Below the pieces are notes generated by a model, which searched no databases, was not told the DNA's origin, and saw only the letters and a program-made list of their open reading frames with translations. Shown piece by piece: positions 29,413 to 38,278 of a stretch of 64,000 nucleotides of DNA. Positions within the stretch are counted from its first letter, which is position 1, and each line of letters begins with the position of its first letter. The DNA comes from Streptomyces griseus subsp. griseus (lineage in GTDB: Bacteria > Actinomycetota > Actinomycetes > Streptomycetales > Streptomycetaceae): positions 159,719 to 223,718 of the forward strand of contig NZ_JOJE01000016.1 in the NCBI RefSeq assembly GCF_000720255.1. The letters run 5' to 3'. The position numbers and the translations under genes are program-made.

Positions 29413-31085
29413 GACTGCTCCAGATACCGGTGGACGAGCATCACGGCCATGGCTCCCTCTCCGACGGCGGACGCGACCCGCTTGGCGGACTCGGCGCGCG
29501 CGTCGCCCGCCACGAACACGCCCGGCACATTGGTCTCCAGATGGTAGGGCGGCCGGTCCAGCTCCCAGCCCGCCGGCGGCCGCCCGTCCGGCGTGAGGTC
29601 GGGCCCGGCCAGGATGAACCCGCGCTCGTCGCGCAGCACCGTCCCGTCCAGCCAGTCGGTCAGCGGGGCCGCCCCGATGAACACGAACATCCACTGCGCG
29701 TCGACACGTTCGGTCTCGCCGCTCGCCACGTCCCGCAGCGTCAGCTGTTCGAGATGGTCCGAGCCGTGCGCCTCCTCGACGACCGTGCCGCAGCGCACCG
29801 AGATGTTCGACGACTCGGAGATCTGCTGGATCAGGTAGTGCGACATCGACGCCGACAGGTCGGGGCCGCGCACCAGCAGCGTCACCGACTTGGCGCCCCG
29901 GGAGAGGTACATCGCGGCCTGGCCGGCCGAGTTGGCGCCGCCCACGATGTACACGTCGTGCCCCTGGCAGGAGGCCGCCTCGGTCAGCGCGGAGCCGTAG
30001 AACACCCCGCAGCCGGTCAGGTCGTCCGTCCCCGGCGCGCCCAGCTGACGGTACGACACGCCGGTCGCCAGGATCACGCTGTGCGCGGCGACCGCCGAGC
30101 CGTCGGAGAACCGTACGACCCGCGCGGCCCCGCCGATCTCCAGTCCCGTCACCTCGCGCGCGGTGAGGATCTCGGCGCCGAACTTCGTCGCCTGCCGCCG
30201 GGCCCGGTCGGTGAGTTGCGCGCCGGACACGCCGTCCGGGAAGCCCAGGTAGTTCTCGATGCGGGAGCTCTGCCCGGCCTGACCGCCGGTCGCCGACCGC
30301 TCCACCAGCACGGTCCGCAGCCCCTCCGAGGCCCCGTAGACGGCCGCGCCGAGCCCCGCCGGGCCGCCGCCGATCACCACCAGGTCGTAGAAGTCGGCCG
30401 TCGGCGTCGTGGCCAGCCCCACGTGCGCCGCCAGGTCGGGCGCCTCCGGCTCGACCAGCGGCGTACCGTCCGGGGTGACCACCAGAGGCAGCCGCTGCCC
30501 GTCCTGCCCGGCCGCCGCGAGCAGCCGCCGGCCCTCGGGCTCGTCCGAGGAGTACCAGCGGTACGGCACCTGGTTGCGCGCCAGGAACTCCCGCACCTCC
30601 GAGGAGCGCGCCGAGAAACGGTGCCCGACCACCTTGGTGCTCGGCACCGGCCGGTGGTCACCGGCCCGCCACGCCTCCAGCAGGTCGTCGAGGACGGGGT
30701 AGAACTTCTCCTCGGGCGGGTCCCACGGCTTGAGCAGGTAGTGGTCCAGGTCGACGACGTTGATCGCGTCGATCGCCGCGTTGGTGTCCGCGTACGCGGT
30801 CAGCAGCACCCGCCGCGCGCCCGGATACACGTCGAGTGCCTGTTCCAGGAACTCGATGCCGTTCATCTGCGGCATCCGGTAGTCGGCGAGGATCACGGCC
30901 ACCAGGTCCCCGCGGAGCTTCAGCTCGCGCAGCGCCTCGAGCGCCGACTCGCCGGACTCGGCGCGCACGATCCGGTACGACGCGCCGTAGCGGCGCCTCA
31001 GGTCACGGGCGACGGCACGGGAGACCCCCGGGTCGTCGTCCACGGTCAGGATGACGGTCCGCGCTGTTTCGGCGGCCTCTGGCAT
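29409..31085 (-). CDS. response-regulator receiver fused to thioredoxin-reductase-like flavoprotein
   Basis: A 558-residue fusion. Residues 1-140 are a receiver domain with an acidic pocket (VDDD, 16-18), phospho-acceptor Asp68 (ILADYRMPQMNG) and the Lys in LLKPW. Residues about 150-230 form a glutaredoxin-like or linker region. Residues about 240-558 are a two-dinucleotide-fold reductase: FAD motif VIGGGPAGLGAAVY, NAD(P)H motif VYIVGGANSAGQAA, and C-terminal GVFVAGDAR. Where thioredoxin reductases carry CATC before the second nucleotide fold, this protein has GSAL, so the disulfide chemistry is absent. A phosphorylation-controlled NAD(P)H:FAD switch or dehydrogenase is likely. It is first gene of the operon with the cNMP kinase and the UBP zinc finger. 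Confidence 0.88.
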
Positions 31086-31180
31086 AACGTCTCACACCCC
31101 GAGCGGTCGGGTCGGGGGCCGGTACCCCCAATGTCACCGGCCCGGCTCCGGTCATCGTATGTTCGATCGCCCCGACGTGC

Positions 31181-31540
31181 TCAGGTATCCGAGACGCGGT
31201 CGCTGAGCACGCAGAACTCGTTGCCCTCCGGATCCCACAGCGTGGCCCAGGTCTGCTCGCCCTGTCCGATGTCCGCGTAACGCGCCCCGAGGGACAGCAG
31301 CCGGTGCACCTCGGCACGGTGGTCGGCGGGCCGGAAGTCCAGGTGCAGACGGTTCTTGACGGTCTTGCCCTCCGGTACGGGAACGAAGAGCAGGCCCGGT
31401 TTGCGGTCCGGCGCGGGCCGGATCTCGTACTCGTCGGGAGCGTCGCTCACCACCACCCACCCCAGTGCCTCGGCCCACCAGCGGCCCAGCGCCACGGGGT
31501 CGGTCGCGTCGACGATCACCTGTTCCCATTCCAAGGTCAT
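31181..31540 (-). CDS. VOC (glyoxalase/bleomycin-resistance fold) protein
   Basis: A 119-residue single-module VOC protein: EQVIVDATDPVALGRWWAEALGW at the start, KNRLHLDFRPAD in the centre and ATLWDPEGNEFCVL at the end, the usual pattern of the actinobacterial glyoxalase_6-like group. The ATG at 31540 begins the module; the long upstream frame is shadow sequence antisense to the stress-protein gene. No substrate is known. Confidence 0.83.
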   Translation of the reverse strand: MTLEWEQVIVDATDPVALGRWWAEALGWVVVSDAPDEYEIRPAPDRKPGLLFVPVPEGKTVKNRLHLDFRPADHRAEVHRLLSLGARYADIGQGEQTWATLWDPEGNEFCVLSDRVSDT

Positions 31541-31613
31541 GACGGCCAGCGTAGTGAAGACTGGGGCCGAGGCATCCGGATCACGGGACGAGACGAGACG
31601 AGGGGACATCCGC

Positions 31614-32483
31614 ATGACGCGCCCGATCACGGCAGGGGTCGACGGGACCGAGGAGAGCCTGGCCGCGCTGGCCTGGGCGGCCCGGGAGGCGGTGCGCCGC
31701 GGACTGCCGCTGCGGGTGGTGCACGCCTGGCGGTTCCAGCCGGAGCTGGCGGAGCTGGCGGACCGGGCGGCCCAGGAGCAGTGGATGCGGGACGGGACCG
31801 CGGAGGCCGTGCGCACGGTCGTCGAACGGCACCCCGGTCTGGACGCCGCCACGGAGGTGCCGGAGGGTGCGCCCGTCGAGGCGCTGACCGCCGCGGCGGC
31901 CGATGCCGAGCTGCTGGTCCTCGGTTCGCGCGGCCACGGCCCTGTCGTCGGGTTCCTGCTCGGCTCCGTCGGCCGGCAGGTGATCGCCGAGACCACCCGG
32001 CCCGTCGTCCTGGTGCGCGCCGGGGACGACCCCAGCGCCGAGGCGGCCGGGCGCGACGTCGTCGTGGGTCAGCAGGGCGAGCCCGACGACAGCGCCGCCG
32101 CGCTGCGGTTCGCCTTCGAGACGGCGGCCGCCCGCGGTGCCACCGTCCGCGCGGTACGGGCCTGGAGCCTGCCGCCGGTGTTCGCCTACAGCCCGGGCTC
32201 GCTGAAGATGCTCGACGAGGCCGGCGGCCTGGAGCCGTACGAGAAGAAGGCGCTGGCCGCGGCCCTGCAGCCGTGGCGGGAGCGCTTCCCCGACGTGCCC
32301 GTGGTCGAGCACGTCGAGATGGGCAGCGCCGGCCAGGTCCTGCTGTCGGTGGCCGGGCGGGCCCAGCTGATGGTCGTCGGGCGCCGCGCCCACCGCACGG
32401 CCGTGGGCGCCCGGATCGGCTCCGTGGCCCATGGCGTGCTGCACCACGCGGGCTGCCCCGTCGCCGTGGTGCCGCACGACTGA
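31614..32483 (+). CDS. universal stress protein with two Usp domains
   Basis: A 289-residue tandem Usp. Domain 1 (about 1-138) starts RPITAGVDGTEESLAALAWAA and has the ATP-loop GSRGHGPVVGFLLGSVG. Domain 2 (about 145-289) starts VVVGQQGEPDDSAAAL and has GRRAHRTAVGARIGSVAHGVL. Both keep the G-2x-G-9x-G(S) nucleotide motif in recognisable form. Usp proteins bind ATP and respond to stress or hypoxia in actinobacteria. The gene stands alone, divergent from the VOC gene. Confidence 0.92.
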   Translation: MTRPITAGVDGTEESLAALAWAAREAVRRGLPLRVVHAWRFQPELAELADRAAQEQWMRDGTAEAVRTVVERHPGLDAATEVPEGAPVEALTAAAADAELLVLGSRGHGPVVGFLLGSVGRQVIAETTRPVVLVRAGDDPSAEAAGRDVVVGQQGEPDDSAAALRFAFETAAARGATVRAVRAWSLPPVFAYSPGSLKMLDEAGGLEPYEKKALAAALQPWRERFPDVPVVEHVEMGSAGQVLLSVAGRAQLMVVGRRAHRTAVGARIGSVAHGVLHHAGCPVAVVPHD

Positions 32484-32517
32484 GCCGCTCGGACCCGGTC
32501 ACCCGGTGAGCGGGCTC
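32482..32517. terminator. bidirectional terminator spanning both stop codons
   Basis: An imperfect stem, GAGCCGCTC at 32482-32490 and GAGCGGGCTC at 32508-32517 (one bulge), overlaps the Usp stop codon, and its loop contains the DUF4032 stop codon (32499-32501). The two convergent genes are only 15 bp apart. Confidence 0.45.
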
Positions 32518-33752
32518 GTGTCCGGAGTCGTCGGAACCAGCGTCTCGCGGGCCTTCGGCAGGATGTTGTCGATGTAGTCCTCGACGGCGACGTCGAGCCC
32601 GATGTCGTGCTGCGCGTGCTCGGACATGTACCAGCGGTGCTCCAGGAGCTCGTGGTAGATCTCCGCCGGGTCCATGGAGCCGCGCAGTTCGATCGGCACC
32701 GAGCGCACGGTCGGCCGGAACACGTCCCGCACCCAGCGGTGGGCGAGCACCTCGGGGCGGGCGGCGAGGGGGTCGCCTGGCGCGTAGTCGTCCTGGGTGG
32801 CCATCCAGCTCTCCAGGTCGTTGAGCAGCCGCCGGGCCTGGTTCTCCTCGGTGTCCAGGCCGGTCAGGCGCAGCAGCTGCCGCTGGTGGTGACCGGCGTC
32901 GACGACCTTGGGCACGAAGGTGACCGTGTCGCCGTTGGCGGAGTGCTCGATCTGCATCTCGGCCACGTCGAAACCGAGCTCGTTCAGCCGACGGATCCGG
33001 CGCTCGATGTAGTGGTACTTGCCCGCCGGGTAGACCGAGGTGCGGGTCAGCTCCTCCCACAGGCTGCCGTAGCGGCCGCAGATCTCCGTGCCGAAGTCGA
33101 TCGGGTCCACCGAGGGGTGCAGCGCCCCCGACGCCTCCAGGTCCAGCAGCTCGCCGCTGATGTTCACGCGCGCCAGGTCGAGGTCGTACTCGCGCTGGCC
33201 GGTGCTGAGCTGCGGATGCAGGTCGCCGGTCTCCGCGTCCACGAGATAGGCGGCGTAGGCGCCCGCGTCGCGGCGGAAGAGCGTGTTGGACAGCGAGCAG
33301 TCGCCCCAGGCGAACCCGGCGAGGTGCAGCCGGACCAGCAGCACGGCCAGCGCGTCCATCAGCCGGTGCATGGTCGCCGGGCGCATGGTCGTCTCGAACA
33401 TCGAGCGGTACGGCATCGAGCCGCCGAGGTGCCGGGTGATCAGCACCGGCTCCAGCGGCTCGCCCGCCTGGTCGAGGCGTCCGGTGACCACGGCGAGGGG
33501 ATCCACCGACGGGATGCCGATCCGGTCGAGGTCGCGCAGCAGTTCGTACTCGCGCAGCGCGGGCCGTTCGGCGAGCTCCTTGACCGCGATGACCTCGTCA
33601 CCGGCGCGGGCGTACCGCACGACGTGCCGGGAGATGCCGCGCGGCAGCGGCACGAGGTACTCCTCGGGCCACTCCTCCAGCGGCAGCTGCCACGGCAGGG
33701 TGAGCAGGAGCGTGGGATGCTCCGGGTTCGTGGCGCTGATCTGCAATGCCAT
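32499..33752 (-). CDS. DUF4032 protein with kinase-like N-terminal domain
   Basis: A 417-residue actinobacterial protein. The first 180 residues look like a small-molecule or protein kinase fold: Lys58 in VIAVKEL, a catalytic-loop-like WGDCSLSNTLFR with Asp151 and Asn156, and a DFG-like LVDAETGD with Asp172. The C-terminal half is the DUF4032 region (ENQARRLLNDLESWMA, LAHRWVRDVFRPTV, EIYHELLEHRWYMSEHAQHDI). Key kinase residues are preserved, so phosphotransfer is plausible, but no substrate is known. It is cotranscribed with the metallo-hydrolase just upstream (nine-base gap). Confidence 0.85.
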   Translation of the reverse strand: MALQISATNPEHPTLLLTLPWQLPLEEWPEEYLVPLPRGISRHVVRYARAGDEVIAVKELAERPALREYELLRDLDRIGIPSVDPLAVVTGRLDQAGEPLEPVLITRHLGGSMPYRSMFETTMRPATMHRLMDALAVLLVRLHLAGFAWGDCSLSNTLFRRDAGAYAAYLVDAETGDLHPQLSTGQREYDLDLARVNISGELLDLEASGALHPSVDPIDFGTEICGRYGSLWEELTRTSVYPAGKYHYIERRIRRLNELGFDVAEMQIEHSANGDTVTFVPKVVDAGHHQRQLLRLTGLDTEENQARRLLNDLESWMATQDDYAPGDPLAARPEVLAHRWVRDVFRPTVRSVPIELRGSMDPAEIYHELLEHRWYMSEHAQHDIGLDVAVEDYIDNILPKARETLVPTTPDTSPLTG

Positions 33753-33761
33753 GGCCCGACC

Positions 33762-34508
33762 TTAAACCGCGAGCTCGCGTGCGCGCTGTGCCGCACGTCG
33801 CACGCTGCCCCGGTGCACCGGCCCGTGCCCCGGCAGCAGCACGTCGCCCGCCAGCCCTTCGAGCACGTCCAGGGAGGCGACGGCACGGCCGCGCTCGTGG
33901 TGGAACATGTCCGGCAGCAGCTGCGGGCCCCGCGTCCGCGAGGTCGGGTGGCCGCTCACCAGGGCGTCGCCGGAGATCAGCACACCCGCCTCGGGCAGGT
34001 GGAAGGCGCTGTGTCCGAGCGTGTGGCCGGGGGTGTGCACGGGCACGGGCCGGCCGGGCAGGTCGAGCGCGCCGGACGCCGGGAACGGCTCGGGGGCGCT
34101 CACCGGCACCTTCGCGGTGCCGCCGGACCGGATCGCGTGCACCGCCCACGGCAGCACACCGGGCCGCCAGCCGTTCTTCAGCACCTCGCCGACGCTCACC
34201 TGGTGCAGGAAGTCGCGGCGCGCGTGCGGCACTTCGGCCTCGTGGAGGTAGATCGGCGTGCCGTGGGCGGCCCGCAGGTACTCCGCCGAACCCAGGTGGT
34301 CGTTGTGGGCGTGGGTGATCAGCACGGCCGCGACCGCCTCGGGCGAACTGCCCACCTGGGCCAGGGAGTCGAGGACCAGCTCGCGGTCGCCCGGGTAACC
34401 CGTGTCGACCAGGGTGGCGGAGTCCCCCTCGGTGAGGATCACCCAGTTGGTGTTGGAGCCGTGCACCAGATAGGTGCCGTCGGCGACTTGCTGCACTTCT
34501 GCCCGCAT
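33762..34508 (-). CDS. MBL-fold metallo-hydrolase
   Basis: A 248-residue metallo-beta-lactamase-fold enzyme. The metal motif HAHNDH is at 66-71, with further ligands in HTPGHTLGHSAF and SGDALVSGHP and the terminal LLPGHGPVH. Glyoxalase II- or lactonase-like hydrolysis is the usual activity and the substrate is unknown. The ATG at 34508 gives a typical N-terminus (VADGTYLVHGSNTNWVIL). It lies directly upstream of the DUF4032 gene on the same strand. Confidence 0.88.
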   Translation of the reverse strand: MRAEVQQVADGTYLVHGSNTNWVILTEGDSATLVDTGYPGDRELVLDSLAQVGSSPEAVAAVLITHAHNDHLGSAEYLRAAHGTPIYLHEAEVPHARRDFLHQVSVGEVLKNGWRPGVLPWAVHAIRSGGTAKVPVSAPEPFPASGALDLPGRPVPVHTPGHTLGHSAFHLPEAGVLISGDALVSGHPTSRTRGPQLLPDMFHHERGRAVASLDVLEGLAGDVLLPGHGPVHRGSVRRAAQRARELAV

Positions 34509-34559
34509 GATGGTCCCGCCGTGGTGAGGTCCGAGCCCGACGGGGCACAGCAAAGCAGA

Positions 34560-34805
34560 TCAGGGAACCGGCCTGGTCGGCGGGGCGGGTCGCACACCGG
34601 CGTCGGGACGCATCCCGAACAGGAACCGCGTCACCCGGGCCCGGCGCACCAGGTACTCGTACACGACCAGGATCACCGCCAGCGAAGCGGCCACGATCGC
34701 CGCGTACTTGACCACGATCGGCACGGACCAGCCGACCACGCCGTAGGCGAAGGCGACGACGACGGGCTGGTGGAGCCCTCCCTCGGCCGTGCCGCCGGAG
34801 ATCAC
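34560..34805 (-). pseudogene. C-terminal remnant of an acyltransferase-3 (MdoC/OafA-like) membrane protein
   Basis: An 81-residue open frame whose residues about 11-70 match the final membrane part of acyltransferase family 3, glucans-biosynthesis-protein-C type: LHQPVVVAFAYGVVGW, then a hydrophobic helix VVKYAAIVAASLAVILVVYEYLVRR, then RFLFGM. Intact members have about 380 residues and ten helices; the first nine helices and the catalytic His are missing. The frame opens with a GTG overlapping the M20 peptidase stop, which may be chance. It could be translated as a one- or two-helix peptide, but its ancestry points to a broken gene joined near 34785. Confidence 0.6.
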
Positions 34806-36076
34806 TTGGTGCCGACGCTCCGTAGGACCGCGAGGACCAGGGTGCGGGCCACGGTGAGGACCTCGCCGACCTTCACCTGTTCACGGGGGCCGTGGGCCAG
34901 CCGTACGTCACCGGGGCCGAAGTGCAGCGTCGGTATGCCCGCAGCGGAGTACAACCGGAGGTCACTGCCGTAGGGGGCACCGCGTTCCGGCATCCGTGGT
35001 CCGCCGACGGCGTCGGCGTGCGCGTCGTGCACCATGTCGCGCAGCGTGCTGTCGGCCCTCAGGCGGCCGCTCGCGTACTGGCCGCCGGGCCAGGTCACTC
35101 TCGCCGGATGTCCGCTCAGCCAGGGATCGCGCTCGCAGGCCCGGGCCACGCACTCCTCCAGTTCGGCGCGCGCCTGTGCCGGGTCCTCGTCGAGCCGGAC
35201 GCCGAGCCTGCCCTCGGCCACCAGCAGGTCGGGGACGCTGCTCGCCCAGTCGCCCGCGCTCACGCTGCCCACGGACAGGGGATAAGGGACGGGGTACTCG
35301 GCCATGAGCGGGTCGGGCCGCAGGTTTCGGCGGGCTTCCAGAGCGGCCAGGGCCTGATGGATGGGCAGGTAGGCGTCGATCGCGCTGACTCCCGCGTACC
35401 GCGTACTGCCGTGGGTGGCCTTGCCGGGTACCTCGATACGGAAGGTCAGAGCGCCCGCGTTCGCGGTCACCAGGGTGCCGCCGGTGGGCTCGGTGATGAT
35501 GCAGGCGTCGCCGGTGTGGCCGCGGCGCAGTGTGCCGAACGCGCCCAGGCCGCCGTCCTCCTCACTCACCACGAAGTGCACCGCGACCCGTCCGCGCAGC
35601 CGGGCGCCGGAGGCGCGTATCGCTGCCAGGGCGGCCAGGTTGGCGACCACTCCGGCCTTCATGTCGCAGGCGCCGCGCCCGTACACGATGTCGCCGGCGG
35701 TCCTGGGCGCGAACGGGTCACCGTCCCACTGCGCCGGGTCGCCGGGCGGCACGACGTCGACATGGCCCTGAAGGATCAGGGTGGGGCCGTCGCCACCGTC
35801 CGGGGTCAGCCCGACCAGGCCCCAGGCCTCACTGCGCGCTGCCTCGGTGCCGGGGAACCCGGATGCGGCGCGCAGTGCGGGCAGGTCCATCGACCACAGA
35901 TCGGTGTCCAGTCCGAGACCCCGCAGGTGCTTGGCCAGGACGTGCTGCAGGTCGGACTCGGCGTCGCTTCCGGTCACGCTGGGGACGGCGAGCAGGTCGA
36001 GCAGCATCCGGCCGATGGCCGTTTCATCGACCGCGGCGAGGGCGGCGGCTTCCAGAGAACTCAGCGTCGCGGGCAT
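34802..36076 (-). CDS. M20-family metallopeptidase (ArgE/DapE/carboxypeptidase-like)
   Basis: A 424-residue two-zinc amidohydrolase. Zinc and catalytic motifs: QGHVDVVPPGD, YGRGACDMKAG, SEEDGG and TEPTGG, and near the C-terminus HFGPGDVRLAHGPRE. The dimerisation domain lies at about 190-310. The substrate may be an N-acyl amino acid or dipeptide. The ATG at 36076 lies 26 bp after a possible regulatory region shared with the divergent Lrp/AsnC gene, which suggests amino-acid-responsive control. The longer open frame upstream has no domain content. Confidence 0.88.
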   Translation of the reverse strand: MPATLSSLEAAALAAVDETAIGRMLLDLLAVPSVTGSDAESDLQHVLAKHLRGLGLDTDLWSMDLPALRAASGFPGTEAARSEAWGLVGLTPDGGDGPTLILQGHVDVVPPGDPAQWDGDPFAPRTAGDIVYGRGACDMKAGVVANLAALAAIRASGARLRGRVAVHFVVSEEDGGLGAFGTLRRGHTGDACIITEPTGGTLVTANAGALTFRIEVPGKATHGSTRYAGVSAIDAYLPIHQALAALEARRNLRPDPLMAEYPVPYPLSVGSVSAGDWASSVPDLLVAEGRLGVRLDEDPAQARAELEECVARACERDPWLSGHPARVTWPGGQYASGRLRADSTLRDMVHDAHADAVGGPRMPERGAPYGSDLRLYSAAGIPTLHFGPGDVRLAHGPREQVKVGEVLTVARTLVLAVLRSVGTK

Positions 36077-36140
36077 GCGGGAGGGACCTTCATCCAGGGT
36101 GGCGGGCGGTGGGCCGATGCTAGAAGTCCGGAAGGCGTGC

Positions 36141-36180
36141 AAACAATCATCATGCGTTGTGATCAGGCAATGGTTTCTTG
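36141..36180. promoter_or_regulatory. AT-rich divergent control region, candidate Lrp-family site
   Basis: Between the M20 peptidase and Lrp genes there is a 40-base island far less G/C-rich than its surroundings. It holds short inverted elements (ACAA at 36143-36146 with TTGT at 36157-36160). Lrp/AsnC regulators often bind such sites beside their own gene. The arms are short, so this is weak. Confidence 0.25.
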
Positions 36181-36245
36181 CGTAGATACGGGCTTGTGGA
36201 CGATCCTTTGCGTGACTGTCGGGTCGGTGAAGGGTGATGCGACGC

Positions 36246-36683
36246 ATGGACGCCATCGACGAACGCATCCTGTTGTGCGTGATGCGCAACGCGCGCAGTA
36301 CCTATGCCGAGATCGGTGAGGCCGCCGGTCTGTCCGCGTCGGCTGCCAAACGCCGTCTCGACCGGCTCGTCGCCACGGGAGCGATCCGGGGGTTCACCGC
36401 ACTCGTCGATCCGCAGGCGCTGGGCTGGCGCACCGAGGCGTTCGTCGAGGTCTACTGCAAGAGTGATGCGACACCGGACGTGCTCAGGCGGGAGCTCGAG
36501 GAGATACCCGAGGTCGTCGAAGCGTGCACCGTGTCCGGTGCCGCGGACGCGATGGTGCACATGCTGGCCCGGGACATTCCCCACCTGGAACGGGCGGTCC
36601 AGCGAGTCCGCGAGGCCAGACACATCGACCGGACCGAGAGCGTCATCGTCCTCTCCCGGCTGATCAACCGCCCCAGGAAGTGA
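36246..36683 (+). CDS. Lrp/AsnC-family transcriptional regulator
   Basis: A 145-residue regulator: a winged helix-turn-helix (DAIDERILLCVMRNARSTYAEIG through RRLDRLVATGAI, residues 2-55) and a RAM/AsnC ligand domain (about 62-140). I chose the ATG at 36246, with GAAGGG 11 bases upstream; in-frame GTG and ATG codons lie 9-12 bases earlier, directly on that site. The family senses amino acids. Divergence from the M20 peptidase gene suggests that the peptidase is its target. Confidence 0.9.
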   Translation: MDAIDERILLCVMRNARSTYAEIGEAAGLSASAAKRRLDRLVATGAIRGFTALVDPQALGWRTEAFVEVYCKSDATPDVLRRELEEIPEVVEACTVSGAADAMVHMLARDIPHLERAVQRVREARHIDRTESVIVLSRLINRPRK

Positions 36684-36845
36684 CGGGACTTCACCGCCCC
36701 GTCGCGACCTTCCGCGGAGCGGCCTTCGTCAATGCCGTCCTCGCCTCCGACCCACGCCTGCCCTTCGGCGGCACGAAGCGCAGCTGATGCGGCCGCGACG
36801 GCCGACGTCGGCATCCGCGCGGGTTCATATTCGGCCCGGGTCGCC

Positions 36846-37472
36846 CTACTGCACGCCCTGCGGGCGGAACTGGATGCTGATGCGCGGTCCCGTGGCGCGT
36901 GTGCTCTTCGGTACGGAGTGCTCCCAGGTCCGCTGGCAGGAGCCGCCCATCACGATCAGATCGCCGTGCCCCAGCGGATGCCGCACGGCGCTGCCCCCGC
37001 CCATCGGGCGCAGCAGCAGGTCGCGCGGGGTGCCCACGGAGAGGATGGCGACCATGGTGTCCTCGTGGGCACCGCGTCCGATCCGGTCGCCGTGCCAGGC
37101 GACGCTGTCGCGTCCGTCGCGGTAGTAGCACAGGCCCGCCGTGGTGAAAGGCTCGCCGAGCTCGTCGGCGTAGTGCGCGCAGAGGGCCCGGCGCGCCTCG
37201 GCCAGCACCGGATGGGGCAGCGGGTCGTCCGGGCCGTAGAACGCCAGCAGCCGGGGGACGTCCACGACGTGGTCGTACATCTTGCGGCGCTCGGCGCGCC
37301 ACGGCACCTCTGCCGCCAGCTGTTCGAACAGCTCGTCCGAGCCGCTGAGCCAGCCGGGCAGTTCGTCGAGCCAGGCGCCACGGCCGAGTTCGGTCCGGCG
37401 GATCCCGTCGAGGTTGCCGAGCCGCAGCTCGTCGGCCTGGTCGAAGAGGGAGCCCTGGAGGTGCGCGGCCAT
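36846..37472 (-). CDS. AlkB-like 2-oxoglutarate/Fe(II) dioxygenase
   Basis: A 208-residue AlkB-family enzyme for oxidative removal of alkyl lesions from nucleic acids. The iron triad is His127, Asp129 (VAWHGDRIG) and His185 (RTWEHSVPK), and the 2-oxoglutarate-binding Arg is in RISIQFRP. The N-terminal MAAHLQGSLFDQ and the CYYRDGRDSVAWHGD core are typical of the actinobacterial group. It is divergent from the TetR gene with about 105 bp between. No adaptive-response partner gene is nearby. Confidence 0.9.
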   Translation of the reverse strand: MAAHLQGSLFDQADELRLGNLDGIRRTELGRGAWLDELPGWLSGSDELFEQLAAEVPWRAERRKMYDHVVDVPRLLAFYGPDDPLPHPVLAEARRALCAHYADELGEPFTTAGLCYYRDGRDSVAWHGDRIGRGAHEDTMVAILSVGTPRDLLLRPMGGGSAVRHPLGHGDLIVMGGSCQRTWEHSVPKSTRATGPRISIQFRPQGVQ

Positions 37473-37493
37473 GCGCTCCAGCCTACCCCGTGA

Positions 37494-37560
37494 ATCGAAA
37501 GTGTGTTCTGTGGACAACTCTCTTTTCGATGCACTGGTGTATCGGATACATTTCCGTATC
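37494..37560. promoter_or_regulatory. palindrome-rich operator region upstream of the TetR gene
   Basis: Three 5-bp half-sites occur in tight order: GTATC (37539-37543), GATAC (37545-37549) and GTATC (37556-37560). They give the dyads GTATC-N1-GATAC and GATAC-N6-GTATC. Slightly upstream, ATCGAAA (37494-37500) pairs with TTTCGAT (37524-37530). The cluster ends 18 bp before the TetR start and is well placed for autoregulation. Confidence 0.5.
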
Positions 37561-37578
37561 GAACGGGAGGGGTGAGAG

Positions 37579-38211
37579 ATGGCCGCACAGCAGATCACCG
37601 GTCGGGTGACCCGCCGCCGCGTCCGCACGCGGGCCAACCTCCTCGACGCCGCGTTCGCCGTGTTCGCCGCCAAGGGGTTCGGCCGGGTGTCGATCGAGGA
37701 GGTCTGCGAAGCCGCCGGCTACAGCAGGGGCGCCTTCTACTCCAACTTCGACACCCTGGACGAACTGTTCTTCGCGCTCTACCAGGAGCGCGCCGACCTC
37801 ATCGCCCGGCAGGTCGCCGACGCGCTCGCCAGTGACGGACCGGAGCCCGACCTCGACGTGCCGGCCTCCGTGGACCGCGTCACCGATGTCCTGCTCCTCG
37901 ACCTCGACTGGCTGCTGGTCAAGACCGACTTCCTGGTGCACGCCGCCCGGGACCCCGCCGTGGCGCAGTCCCTGCTGGAACACCGGGCAAGGCTGCGCGG
38001 CGCGGTCGCCGACCGGCTCGCCCGGGCCCGGGGCCACACCGCGCTGCCCGCCGTCCTCGGCGACGCGGAGTCCGCCGCCCACGCGGTGGTCGCCGCGTAC
38101 GACGGGGTCACCACCCAACTGCTGCTGGACAAGGACGTGGACCGCGCCCGCGCCTGGCTCAAGCAACTGCTCACCGCGCTGCTGACGGACGGCAGCGGCA
38201 CCACCGAGTGA
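37579..38211 (+). CDS. TetR-family transcriptional repressor
   Basis: A 210-residue TetR protein. The helix-turn-helix is at about residues 17-62 (RANLLDAAFAVFAAKGFGRVSIEEV then GYSRGAFYSNF), followed by an all-helical ligand domain. The start has CGGGAGGGG upstream. A palindrome cluster sits just before the gene. The downstream flavoprotein dehydrogenase gene starts 67 bp later in the same direction and is the natural target, its substrate being the likely inducer. Confidence 0.9.
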   Translation: MAAQQITGRVTRRRVRTRANLLDAAFAVFAAKGFGRVSIEEVCEAAGYSRGAFYSNFDTLDELFFALYQERADLIARQVADALASDGPEPDLDVPASVDRVTDVLLLDLDWLLVKTDFLVHAARDPAVAQSLLEHRARLRGAVADRLARARGHTALPAVLGDAESAAHAVVAAYDGVTTQLLLDKDVDRARAWLKQLLTALLTDGSGTTE

Positions 38212-38278
38212 CACCCGGAACGACACCACCTCAACGACACCACTCACGACTCCTTCAGGAGAAAGGGCAACGGTCGCC

